Source: Desulfobulbus alkaliphilus (GTDB lineage: Bacteria > Desulfobacterota > Desulfobulbia > Desulfobulbales > Desulfobulbaceae). Taken from it: 64,000 nucleotides of DNA. Numbering within the stretch: position 1 is the first letter of the stretch; each line of letters begins with the position of its first letter. The translations under genes and the position numbers were made by a program. The stretch spans positions 62,001-126,000 of the forward strand of contig NZ_JAFFQC010000006.1 in the NCBI RefSeq assembly GCF_016918545.1, read 5' to 3'. This document shows positions 1 to 8,177 of this stretch, piece after piece. The notes beneath the pieces were generated by a model, which was not told the DNA's origin, did no database searches, and saw nothing but the letters and a program-made list of their open reading frames with translations.

Positions 1-1
1 T

Positions 2-790
2 GCCGTCATTACCCTGACCACTGATTTCGGTTTGACGGATCCGTACGTCGGGCAGCTCAAAGGGGCTTTACTCAAGGGCTGTCGGACGGCGACCATCGTC
101 GACCTCACCCACGCCATCCCCCCATGGGATGTTGCTGCCGCCGCCATCACTGTGCGCACCAGTTATGTTTTTTTCCCGTCGGGAACCGTCCATCTGGCCG
201 TGGTCGACCCGCAAGTGGGCTCCCGGCGTCCAATCCTGGCAGCCGCCGGAGACGAGCACCTCTTTGTAGGTCCGGACAACGGCATTTTATCGCTGTTGAT
301 CAAGGATGGCAGGATTGAGGTGCTGCATCGTCTGACTAACCCGGTTTTTTTCTCTTCACCGGTCAGTTGCACCTTTCATGGTCGAGACATCATGGCGCCG
401 CTGGCCGCCTATCTGGCCGGCGGCGGGTCGCTGGCTGATATCGGTCCGGCTGTTGCACCGCGGGATGTGATCATGATCAGCGAACCCTCAGTGTCCCGGC
501 AAGGCCATCGTCTTCACGGCCAGGTGCGCCACATCGACCATTTTGGCAATATCCGTACCAACATCCCCTGTTGTTCTTCATCGGTTGACCTTTGCACCTT
601 TGTCGGGCTCGAAATCGGCGGATGTTGGCTGCCTCATCTGGTTCGGACCTACAGCGAGGTTGCACCAGGAGGCCTCCTGGTTCTTGTCGACAGCTCCGGA
701 TATCTGGAAATCGCCGCCAATCAGGCCAACGCCGCTCTGCAGCTTGGCAGTACGATCGGTGATGAGGTGATTGTGCATTTCTCCCCATAA
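2..790 (+). CDS. SAM hydroxide adenosyltransferase (DUF62/fluorinase-like), 5'-truncated
   Basis: The reading frame is open from base 2 (A-V-I-T-L-T-T-D-F-G...), so the start codon lies just before the window; 262 codons are visible. The N-terminal TTDFG-x2-DPYVG segment, VVDPQVGS, the GPDNGILS strand-turn, FHGRDIMAP and the C-terminal HIDHFGNIRTN segment are hallmarks of the DUF62/fluorinase superfamily: an alpha/beta N-domain followed by a beta-barrel C-domain. Characterised non-halogenating members hydrolyse S-adenosylmethionine to adenosine and methionine. The family is usually 255-280 aa, so only a few residues are missing. A fluorinase is not indicated; the hydroxide adenosyltransferase role is inferred from family and taxon. 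The internal TTG at 32 is unlikely to be the start because it would cut the conserved N-terminal strand. Confidence 0.85.
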   Translation, partial: AVITLTTDFGLTDPYVGQLKGALLKGCRTATIVDLTHAIPPWDVAAAAITVRTSYVFFPSGTVHLAVVDPQVGSRRPILAAAGDEHLFVGPDNGILSLLIKDGRIEVLHRLTNPVFFSSPVSCTFHGRDIMAPLAAYLAGGGSLADIGPAVAPRDVIMISEPSVSRQGHRLHGQVRHIDHFGNIRTNIPCCSSSVDLCTFVGLEIGGCWLPHLVRTYSEVAPGGLLVLVDSSGYLEIAANQANAALQLGSTIGDEVIVHFSP

Positions 791-945
791 GCGATCAACA
801 AAAGCGGAATTTCAGGACGTAGTAGTGTTGATTGTCAGGGTAAATGGCAACACGGATGCTCTCATTGTGGCACAGGAGATCCCGGGAATCGGGATGCGCC
901 AACTCGTTTTTTTTGCATTCTTTTCTGCGCTCCGCACATATTTTT

Positions 946-974
946 TTGATTTCAATGCTGTTTATGCGTATATT
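946..974 (+). promoter_or_regulatory. Candidate sigma70 promoter for the ABM-domain gene
   Basis: TTGATT (946-951), 17-base spacer, TATATT (969-974), about 90 bases before the ATG at 1066. Read by eye only. Confidence 0.4.
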
Positions 975-1065
975 GACGAGTACCAGGTTAAGAACTGCCT
1001 GGCTGTTTGTGTATGTCGGATCTGGATTTGCTCGATCAACGCTACATCAACACAGGGAGGATCGC

Positions 1066-1353
1066 ATGGCTGTCAAAGTTCTTATCAAAAGAAAAGTGGG
1101 GGATCAGCACGCACCTGAACTGGATGCTCTGCTGAAAAAGTTAAGGGCCCTGACGCTGGCCAGAAAGGGGTATATCTCCGGAGAGTCTTTCACCCGGCTT
1201 GACGAGCCCGGAGTGAGTCTGGTTATCAGCACTTGGCAGTCCATGGATGACTGGCGTGAGTGGGTGTTGAGCAAGGAAAGGATTGCCTTGCAGGAGCAGA
1301 TCGACAAGTTGCTCGGACATCCCACGGAGTATGAAATATTTGAAAATGTTTGA
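1066..1353 (+). CDS. Antibiotic biosynthesis monooxygenase (ABM)-domain protein
   Basis: This 95-aa protein fits the small dimeric alpha+beta barrel of the ABM family: an N-terminal KVLIKRKV strand, a helix (PELDALLKKLRALTL), then GYISGESF, SLVISTWQSMDDWREW and a helix before EYEIFENV. The W-x-S-x-x-x-W element is typical. Family members include heme-degrading and quinol monooxygenases as well as many proteins of unknown role; no heme ligand can be assigned here, so the substrate is unknown. The ATG at 1066 is preceded by GGGAGG (1055-1060), which fixes the start; the frame runs further upstream but without conserved sequence. It appears monocistronic, with a candidate promoter before it and a hairpin terminator after it, and converges on dnaE. 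Confidence 0.72.
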   Translation: MAVKVLIKRKVGDQHAPELDALLKKLRALTLARKGYISGESFTRLDEPGVSLVISTWQSMDDWREWVLSKERIALQEQIDKLLGHPTEYEIFENV

Positions 1354-1409
1354 ATTGTTCCGGGAAATGCCGGCATAATAGCCGAACTTTCTCTTGCTCA
1401 GGTTGGAAC

Positions 1410-1444
1410 AAGCGGCCTGCCCTTGTGGTGGCCGCTTTTTTTTT
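1410..1444 (+). terminator. Rho-independent terminator
   Basis: Arms AAGCGGCC (1410-1417) and GGCCGCTT (1430-1437) with a 12-base loop, then a run of T. It lies between the convergent ABM gene and dnaE, and works best for the plus strand. Confidence 0.8.
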
Positions 1445-1517
1445 ATATACGTTTCCGGCTGCAGATATAAGGCTGCATGCTCTGGAACTGTAACCGTTCG
1501 CCTGAATCCAGCGATTA

Positions 1518-4500
1518 TCAACCGTTGTTGCGGCCGTTGCCGCTACCGTTGCCGTTTCGTCGAGTAACTTCCGGTTGCCGCATCTGCACGGCAAGTGATC
1601 GTGGTCCGCAGAGTCGGGTGATGTTCCAGAACAGATCGGTGGAAGGGCGGATGCTCATGTCCTTGAGAATTTCGATGTCGACCTCGCCCCGGTTGCCGAA
1701 GTGCAGGGTCAGGAGGACGGGGATGGTGCCGTGATGGTGGTAGAGCAGCTCTTTCAACTCCAGCATCTGCTGACGTGAGGTGGTCGAGGCCTGTAGGGTG
1801 ATTCTTGTCTGCTCGGTGTAGTGTTCCAGGGCTTCAGCCAGGGTTTTTACTTCCTGGGCCACCATTTTTGCGCCCCGTTCTCCCTGTTGGACTGTCCCGA
1901 GAACTACAAGAGGTTGTTCGGTGCGCAGCAGGTGAGCACATTCGGCAAAAGTGGAGGGAAAGACAATGACCTCAAGGCTGGCGCTCATATCTTCCAGAGT
2001 GGTGAAAGCCATCTGTTCGCCTTTTTTTGATTTGTGTTCCTTGTAGCTGCCGATGAGACCGCCGATACGGGCTGCCTGGCCATCCCGCAGCTGCGCCACC
2101 CCGGCAAGATCAGTATCCACAACCCGCCGCAGGTCCTCCAGAACCCCTTCCAGCGGATGGCCGGTAAGAAAAAAGCCCACGGTTTCCTTTTCGTGGGAGA
2201 GCCGCTGTGTCTCCGGCCACTCCTGCACGTCCTGCGGGAGTTCAATATGGACAGGTGCGCTTTTATGACCAGCGGGCTGACCGATGGCGAATAGATTCAT
2301 CTGACCACTCATTCGATCCCGCTGTATAGCCCTGGCCCGGTCAATGCACTGGTCGAGAATGGCCATGAGTTGGGCCCGGCTGCCTGGCATCGAATCAAAG
2401 GCCCCTGCCTTGATCAGGCTTTCTATGACCTTGCGGTTGACTTTGGCCGCATCGATACGGCAGCAGAAATCGCCCAGAGACTGATAAGGGCCGCTTGAGG
2501 ACCGTTCGGCCAGGATGGAGTCAAGGGCGGCGCCGCCCACATTTTTCACCGCGGCGAGGCCAAAGCGGATGCGGTTGTTAATGACAACGAAGTCGTGAAA
2601 CGATTCGTTGATGTCCGGCGGCAACACCTCAATTTTTTGCTGACGGCATTCGTTGATATATTTGACCACCTTGTCGGTGTTCTCGACATCGCAGGAGAGC
2701 AGAGCGGCAAGAAATTGAGCCGGATAGTGGGCTTTGAGATATGCGGTCTGGTAGGCGATCAGCGCGTAGGCCGCCGAATGGGATTTGTTGAACCCGTACC
2801 CGGCAAATTTGGCCATGAGGTCGAAAATATACTTGGCTTTTTCCTCCTGTATCCCCTTGGCTTTGGCACCGGCCATGAATTTGCCCCGCTCGGTCTCCAT
2901 GACCTCGGGGATTTTTTTTCCCATGGCCCGCCGGAGAATATCGGCATCGCCTAGGCTGTAGCCTGCCAGGATATTGGAGATTTTCATCACCTGCTCCTGA
3001 TAGACGATCACCCCGTAGGTTTCCTGAAGCACGGACTTGATCTGCGGCAGGGGATAATCGGGCAGTTGCCGGCCGTGTTTGGTTTCCACAAAGGTGTCGA
3101 CCATGCCGGAATCAAGTGGTCCAGGGCGGTACAGAGCCACCAGGGCGATGAGATCGGAAAACTGCTCCGGCTGCATTTTGATCAGTAACTCGCGCATGCC
3201 GTCGCTTTCCAGCTGAAAAACGCCGAGGCTGTCTCCCCGGCAGAGCAGCGCATAGGTCTTGGGGTCGTCCATGGAAATCCGCCGCAGGTCGACCTCGATG
3301 CCCAGGTCATATTGGATCAGTTTCAGGGCCCGGTCAATAACGGTCAAGGTCTTGAGACCGAGGAAATCGAACTTGATCAGCCCGGTTTTCTCGGTGTATT
3401 TCATGTCGTACTGCGTCAGAATTTCCTTGTTGGGACCAACGCAGACCGGCAGATACTCCACCATCGGTCGGGGGGAGATCACTACTCCGGCCGCATGGGT
3501 CGATTTGTGCCTGGACAGCCCTTCCAGGGTCTGTGAGACGGTGAGCAGTTCCCTGACCCCTTCTTCTTTCATGGCCTCACGCAGCCGCGGTTCTTTGTCG
3601 ATCGCCTTTTTCAAGGTGATTTTCAGCTCTTCCGGGACCAGTTTGGCAATCCGGTCGACAACAGGGAGAGGGATTTCAAGCACCCGGCCGACATCGCGGA
3701 GCACAGCCCGTGCCTTCATGGAGCCATAGGCAACAATCTGGGCCACATGTTCATCTCCGCCATAGCGGGCACGGACATAATCAAGGACCTCATCGCGCCG
3801 TTCCTTGCAGAAATCGACATCGAAATCAGGCATGGACATCCGTTCGACATTGAGGAAACGTTCAAAGATAAGACCATAGGGGATGGGATCGATATCCGTG
3901 ATCGAAAGGCAGTAGGCGGCCAGGCTGCCGGCTCCGGAACCGCGTCCGGGACCTACCGGGATCTGTTGGTGCTTGGCCCAATTGATAAAGTCGGCAACTA
4001 TGAGGAAATAGCCGGAAAAACCCATTTTCTGGATGACATCGATTTCAAGGGAGAGGCGGTCTCGGTAGGTGGCTTCCTGTTCCGGGGTGACCGGCTGCAA
4101 TCCGTCGAGTTGATCAAGGCGAATCTTCAGGCCGTCCCAACAGGCTTTGGCAAACTCACTGTCCAGTGTCTCTCCCTCTTTGACCTGAAAGTTCGGGAAA
4201 TGGTGTGTTCCAAATTGCAGGTCAAGATTGCAGCGCTCAGCCACCTCCAGGGTATTGGCGAGGGCCTGGGGACAGGAGGGGAAGTGGGCCGCCATCTCTG
4301 CCGCGGATTTAAAATACAGCTGGTCGGTGTTGAAGCGGAACCGTTTGGGGTCATGAATGGTTTTTCCGGTCTGGATACAGAGCAGGACCTCGTGGGCGTA
4401 GGATTCCTCCTGGGTCAGATAATGGCAGTCATTGGTGGCGACCACCTTGATCTTCAACTCATCAGCCAGAGCCAGGAGCCCCTGGTTGGCTACGGTCTGT

Positions 4501-5042
4501 TCAGGGAGACCGTTTTCCTGAATTTCCAGGTAGAGGCGGTCGCCGAAAACTTTTTGCATTTCCAGAGCCCGTGCTCTAGCCCCTCCGGGGTCATTATGGG
4601 TCAGGCGCCAAGGTATTTCGCCCTTGAGGCAGGCGGTGAGAACAATCAACCCTTCGTGGTGGCGGTACAGGGTCGCCCGGTCGATGCGCGGCCGGTAATA
4701 AAACCCCTGGGTCTGGGCCAGGGAGGTCAGCTTCATCAGGTTGGCGTAGCCGGTGGCATCCATGGCCAGTGCTACCAGATGAAAATTATGCCCGGCGTTC
4801 CGGTCGTGCACATGCATGCCGTTTTCCGCCAGATACAATTCGCTGCCGACCAAAGGTCGGAGTCCTGCTTTTCTGGCTTTTTCATAAAATTCAAGAGCCC
4901 CATACATGGCGCCATGATCGGTTATGGCCACGGCCTCCATGTCGAATTCCCTGGTGGTACGGATGAGGTCGGCAATGCGGATGGCCCCGTCGAGCATGGA
5001 GAACTGGGTGTGCACATGGAGATGAACAAAGGGAGCGGACAT
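1518..5042 (-). CDS. dnaE: DNA polymerase III subunit alpha
   Basis: Replicative DNA polymerase, 1174 aa from the ATG at 5042, close to E. coli DnaE (1160 aa). The N-terminal PHP domain begins HLHVHTQFSMLDGA and contains ITDHGAMYGALEFY. The palm carries PGRGSGAGSLAAYCL and the catalytic PDFDVDF pair of aspartates near residues 404-406, with the third in IKFDFLGLKTL near 557. HKSTHAAGVV, RPGPLDSGMVD and the helix-hairpin-helix GYGFNKSHSAAYA follow, then an OB-fold (ARIGGLIGSYKEHKSKKGEQMAF). The frame extends 26 residues further upstream, but MSAPFVHLH is the conserved DnaE start. No strong ribosome-binding site is seen. The protein ends with a low-complexity Asn/Gly/Arg tail after the conserved part. 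Confidence 0.97.
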   Translation of the reverse strand: MSAPFVHLHVHTQFSMLDGAIRIADLIRTTREFDMEAVAITDHGAMYGALEFYEKARKAGLRPLVGSELYLAENGMHVHDRNAGHNFHLVALAMDATGYANLMKLTSLAQTQGFYYRPRIDRATLYRHHEGLIVLTACLKGEIPWRLTHNDPGGARARALEMQKVFGDRLYLEIQENGLPEQTVANQGLLALADELKIKVVATNDCHYLTQEESYAHEVLLCIQTGKTIHDPKRFRFNTDQLYFKSAAEMAAHFPSCPQALANTLEVAERCNLDLQFGTHHFPNFQVKEGETLDSEFAKACWDGLKIRLDQLDGLQPVTPEQEATYRDRLSLEIDVIQKMGFSGYFLIVADFINWAKHQQIPVGPGRGSGAGSLAAYCLSITDIDPIPYGLIFERFLNVERMSMPDFDVDFCKERRDEVLDYVRARYGGDEHVAQIVAYGSMKARAVLRDVGRVLEIPLPVVDRIAKLVPEELKITLKKAIDKEPRLREAMKEEGVRELLTVSQTLEGLSRHKSTHAAGVVISPRPMVEYLPVCVGPNKEILTQYDMKYTEKTGLIKFDFLGLKTLTVIDRALKLIQYDLGIEVDLRRISMDDPKTYALLCRGDSLGVFQLESDGMRELLIKMQPEQFSDLIALVALYRPGPLDSGMVDTFVETKHGRQLPDYPLPQIKSVLQETYGVIVYQEQVMKISNILAGYSLGDADILRRAMGKKIPEVMETERGKFMAGAKAKGIQEEKAKYIFDLMAKFAGYGFNKSHSAAYALIAYQTAYLKAHYPAQFLAALLSCDVENTDKVVKYINECRQQKIEVLPPDINESFHDFVVINNRIRFGLAAVKNVGGAALDSILAERSSSGPYQSLGDFCCRIDAAKVNRKVIESLIKAGAFDSMPGSRAQLMAILDQCIDRARAIQRDRMSGQMNLFAIGQPAGHKSAPVHIELPQDVQEWPETQRLSHEKETVGFFLTGHPLEGVLEDLRRVVDTDLAGVAQLRDGQAARIGGLIGSYKEHKSKKGEQMAFTTLEDMSASLEVIVFPSTFAECAHLLRTEQPLVVLGTVQQGERGAKMVAQEVKTLAEALEHYTEQTRITLQASTTSRQQMLELKELLYHHHGTIPVLLTLHFGNRGEVDIEILKDMSIRPSTDLFWNITRLCGPRSLAVQMRQPEVTRRNGNGSGNGRNNG

Positions 5043-5545
5043 GGGATCAATACGGAAAGAGAAAGGGATAAGGCTGCCGAATGTATGCTGGCCCCAGTCT
5101 GGCTGGTCGCCGGCAGGCAAGGGCAGTTTCGTTTGGCCTGATTACGGTTTGCCTGATGATGCGTTGGCGCAGACGTTGCAGTCAGTGCCTGTCCGGAAAC
5201 GGTTCTCTTTCTCTGCCTCCTTGCTGCGCGCTCACGTTCAAGACTCGCACGAGTCCTTCCATGGCTGCGGGGCCCTGTACCGACGAGCCTGAATAGAGGC
5301 CAGAACATCTCCTTTCCGGGCAGGCGCCGGTCAAGGAATCAGGGCAAGTTTAAACTGTAATGGCCGAGAAAAAGCCGTTCAGGAATGCTGCGCATAGTAC
5401 ACGACCGGCAATAATTTGCACCCAGGTTTTTTCTGTTTCGGTTGGCCTCAACCGGCCTGCCTGGTCCTGTAGCCGTCATGGAATGAATAATCAGGTCCAT
5501 CAAACCGAGGCGATTTTTTTGATCGATGTTGTTATCAGCCTTCCC
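5043..5545. other. 503-base intergenic region
   Basis: Separates dnaE from the motBA pair, both on the minus strand. It should hold the dnaE promoter, but I see no convincing -35/-10 pair, hairpin terminator, tRNA or repeat. Short frames here lack coding character. Confidence 0.4.
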
Positions 5546-6376
5546 TCAGAAAACCGCCGGTCCCTGAGGTTCCTCGTCCTTGATATGAAAACGTTCCCGG
5601 ATACGGGCCAATGGGACCAGATCGGCTTTGCGGGATGAGGGCGTCAGAAAGGAGAGCAGCTTGGTTTTCAGGACCGTCGGGTTGACCTCACTTTCAATGG
5701 CCAGAATCCCTTCCATAATGATTTTCTGCAGCAGCAGTTCCTGATTAGTCCGTTCCCGCAGGTTGGCGGCAAAAGGAAGAAAGAAAAAATAGGCGAAGAT
5801 GAGGCCGTACAGGATCGAGGTCAGTGCCAGGGGAACGGTCTGGAGGATAATGGCGGTATCGTCGATCCCCGCCAGCATGGGGATCAGGCCGGCTACAGAA
5901 CCGACAATGCCAAAAGCCGGGCAGAAATCAGCGATGGTACGCAGCACCCGCTCGCTGTCCTCTCGTCGCAGTTTGAAAAAATACATCTCCGTGTTGAGGA
6001 TGTCACGAATCTGACGGGGGTCATATTTGTCCACCAGGCAACCCAGACCACGACGGAGAAAGAGGATCGAGGTCTCGTGTTCATCCTTTTGCAGGGAAAG
6101 GATGCCCGCCCCTCTGGATTTGATGGCGAGATTGATAAGAATATCGACAATCTCTTCTTCGGATTTTTGTCTGCTTCCATAGGAGGCCCGGACCACCCTG
6201 AAGACGATGATCAGTCGATCGATCTGGAAACTGAGCAGGGCGGCGGTTGCAGTGCCGCCGGCGACAATCATCAGGCTGGCAAGGTTGAAATAGAGGTTGA
6301 GGCTGCCTTTAAACAAAAAGCCACCGAAAAAGACAAGGGCGCAGAGAATCAGTCCGATCAGATTTTTCTTTTTCAT
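5546..6376 (-). CDS. motA: MotA-type stator protein (MotA/TolQ/ExbB superfamily)
   Basis: Inner-membrane stator channel subunit, 276 aa, the normal MotA length (270-295). Four membrane segments are visible: residues about 4-21, 27-50, 150-172 (with CPAFGIVGSVAGLIPML) and 182-207 (ending FFLPFAANL). The two prolines correspond in position to E. coli MotA Pro173 and Pro222. A large cytoplasmic loop lies between segments 2 and 3. The ATG directly abuts the TAG of the upstream motB-like gene, so the two are translationally coupled. The gene order motB-motA is the reverse of the usual one and no flagellar gene is nearby, so the pair could drive flagella, gliding or another energised envelope process. 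Confidence 0.82.
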   Translation of the reverse strand: MKKKNLIGLILCALVFFGGFLFKGSLNLYFNLASLMIVAGGTATAALLSFQIDRLIIVFRVVRASYGSRQKSEEEIVDILINLAIKSRGAGILSLQKDEHETSILFLRRGLGCLVDKYDPRQIRDILNTEMYFFKLRREDSERVLRTIADFCPAFGIVGSVAGLIPMLAGIDDTAIILQTVPLALTSILYGLIFAYFFFLPFAANLRERTNQELLLQKIIMEGILAIESEVNPTVLKTKLLSFLTPSSRKADLVPLARIRERFHIKDEEPQGPAVF

Positions 6377-7540
6377 CTACATGTCGTCCGGTTGTTGGAG
6401 GCTCGAGGGCCAGGTTGTACCCACGGCCGGTGGCTCCTTGGAAAGGATGATTTCCACCCGCCGGTTTACCCGGCGGTTTTCTTCATTGATATTGGGACGG
6501 ACCGGGCGGTAGGAACTGTACCCGGTCACGCTGAACTGACCGGCCGGCAATCCGGTCTCTGCGATGAGAAAGCGGGCTACCCCGCTGGCTCGCGCCACTG
6601 ATAATTCCCAGTTGGATGGAAAACGGGCCGACCGTATGGGGCGATCGTCGGTGTGGCCGATGACATTGACCATGTACGGCGTTTTTTTGATAATGACTGC
6701 CAGTTGTTTGAGTGATTCGACAGCATCAGGGGTCAGGTCGGCCTGTCCGGAAGGAAAGAGCAGGTCACCGGTGAGAATGATCCGCACGGTTTTATCCGGT
6801 ATCAGTTCGATGGAAGCGAATTGTTCCAGATTGTTTTGCGACAGAGACAGTTGGGTGAGGTCGAAAAGTTCGGTGATCAGCTCTTCTTCACCGCTGCTCT
6901 CCGTGAAAAGGACCGTGTCCTCGGCAGCAGATGATAACGGATCCTCAACGCCTGGTTCGGTGGCGACCACGGTGGGCTGGTGCTCTGGCAATAAATCCGG
7001 GAAGCTGGATTCCCTGTGGTCCACGACGGTTTGAGGACGGATGAGAATATCAGCTCCCCTTTGTTCGCGTGGTGCCGGCGAAGCTTCCGGAAGCATCGGC
7101 GAGGTCTGCTGAGAGACCTCCTGGGAGATGGGATGAAAGATCAGTGCTGATGGCGCCTCCTCGCTGCGGACCGGGATGGCCTCGTCGGCAATCCTGTTTG
7201 GGATGCCATGGGCGAGAATGTCCTGTTGATGGCGTTGATGGGCGTAGAGGACGAGAAAAAGAATGAACATAGCCAACATCAGGTCGGACCAGGCAATGGA
7301 CCAGTGGACAGGTCGAGCTGGTGTTCGTGCCCTGTAAAAAGAATCTTCCACGACAAAAACGGGTTGTGAGGTCCGGTGCCAATCCGGGTCCGCGGGTAGC
7401 GGGTCCGTTGTCACCGGTGCAGTCTCCCGCGGATTTCTTTTTGGAGCACGAATGGGGTGCTGTCGCGTTTCGTGTTTCATGTCTTCTTCTTCGGCCTGTT
7501 TTCTTACGGACACAAGCGCTTTGTGCGGCTGAACCGACAT
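6377..7540 (-). CDS. motB: MotB-type stator protein with OmpA-like peptidoglycan-binding domain
   Basis: 387 aa from the ATG at 7540; an alternative ATG at 7480 would give 367 aa and neither has a decisive ribosome-binding site. After a basic cytoplasmic tail, a single membrane segment begins WSIAWSDLMLAMFILFLVL. The Asp at its start is placed like the ion-carrying Asp32 of E. coli MotB. A long Pro/Glu-rich linker follows. The C-terminal OmpA/MotB domain (about 260-375) contains VNVIGHTDDRPI and NWELSVARASGVARFL, the peptidoglycan-binding motif, and ends RRVNRRVEIIL. It partners with the adjoining MotA-type protein to form an ion-driven stator anchored to the cell wall. The linker is longer than in E. 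coli MotB (308 aa). Confidence 0.82.
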   Translation of the reverse strand: MSVQPHKALVSVRKQAEEEDMKHETRQHPIRAPKRNPRETAPVTTDPLPADPDWHRTSQPVFVVEDSFYRARTPARPVHWSIAWSDLMLAMFILFLVLYAHQRHQQDILAHGIPNRIADEAIPVRSEEAPSALIFHPISQEVSQQTSPMLPEASPAPREQRGADILIRPQTVVDHRESSFPDLLPEHQPTVVATEPGVEDPLSSAAEDTVLFTESSGEEELITELFDLTQLSLSQNNLEQFASIELIPDKTVRIILTGDLLFPSGQADLTPDAVESLKQLAVIIKKTPYMVNVIGHTDDRPIRSARFPSNWELSVARASGVARFLIAETGLPAGQFSVTGYSSYRPVRPNINEENRRVNRRVEIILSKEPPAVGTTWPSSLQQPDDM

Positions 7541-8177
7541 TTCCAGCTCAATATAACAGAATTGAGCCTGGAAGTCATTTTCTGCTCCAAGGGCCCTCTT
7601 TTCTATAGGACGAGCGGGTCTTTGCTCTTTTTGGTATAATGTGATCTTTTGATTACTGGCGTTGTGATCGTTAGTAATGCATCCTCTCGCAAGATTGTCA
7701 ACCTTGAGGGGACCGGTGCACCTGGATCGTGAGATAAAGGGCTTGACTGATAATTTCCGGTTTTGTTAAGGATACGTATTATTTTCTCGATTGCTGGCTA
7801 GTGTTCTCAAGGGTTGGTCCGATTGTCTCGGGAAAAATCCAGAACGAAATTTGTGCTCTTTCTTGTTGCTGGCGGGCAGGCAGCAAGGATTGGTGTCGTG
7901 GTTCGTCTTTTTGGATTTTCTCAACCACCTGGATCTGTGAGCGTTATCCAACACAAGCGTCCAGCGTCACGGATACAAGGTACCAGGGAATGGCTGCATA
8001 TTGGCTGCCACCTCGTCCGCAGAAAATATATCACCGCCTGGCATGAGTGGCTGATCCAGTACTGCCGCTGCCATAAGCGGCCTGTCTATCTTCGGTCTTT
8101 CTGCTTGGCGACGGTTGTCGGTTTGTCTCGCTCTATCCTTCGGTCTTGTTTTCACCTTTGCATACAATGGCTTTTTC
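7541..8177. other. 637-base divergent intergenic region
   Basis: Lies between the divergent motBA pair and the mscS-tamAB operon, so promoters for both are expected. A weak plus-strand candidate starts with TTGACT at 7743. It also contains a 53-bp remnant of the dispersed repeat at 7928-7980. Frames across it overlap the start of the downstream gene but show no conserved product. Confidence 0.4.
7928..7980 (-). repeat. Dispersed inverted-terminus repeat, 53-bp end-to-end remnant
   Basis: Begins CCTGGATCTGTGAGCG and ends with the complement of a left terminus (AAGCGTCCAGCGTCACGG, then ATACAAGG). Both termini of the family are thus joined with the whole interior missing. Flanking AACCA and TACCA match at 4 of 5 bases. 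Confidence 0.7.

Noticed and set aside
771-1118. 115-codon frame between the first gene and the ABM gene
   Set aside because: Overlaps the ABM gene in another frame, has no domain and no start signal.
3747-5141. 464-codon open frame on the plus strand opposite dnaE
   Set aside because: Antisense shadow of a strongly conserved gene; no recognisable domain, and GC-rich codons of dnaE keep the opposite frame open.
7743-7772. TTGACT-containing promoter candidate upstream of the MscS-like gene
   Set aside because: The -10 match (TTAAGG-like) is too weak and it is about 400 bases from the gene.
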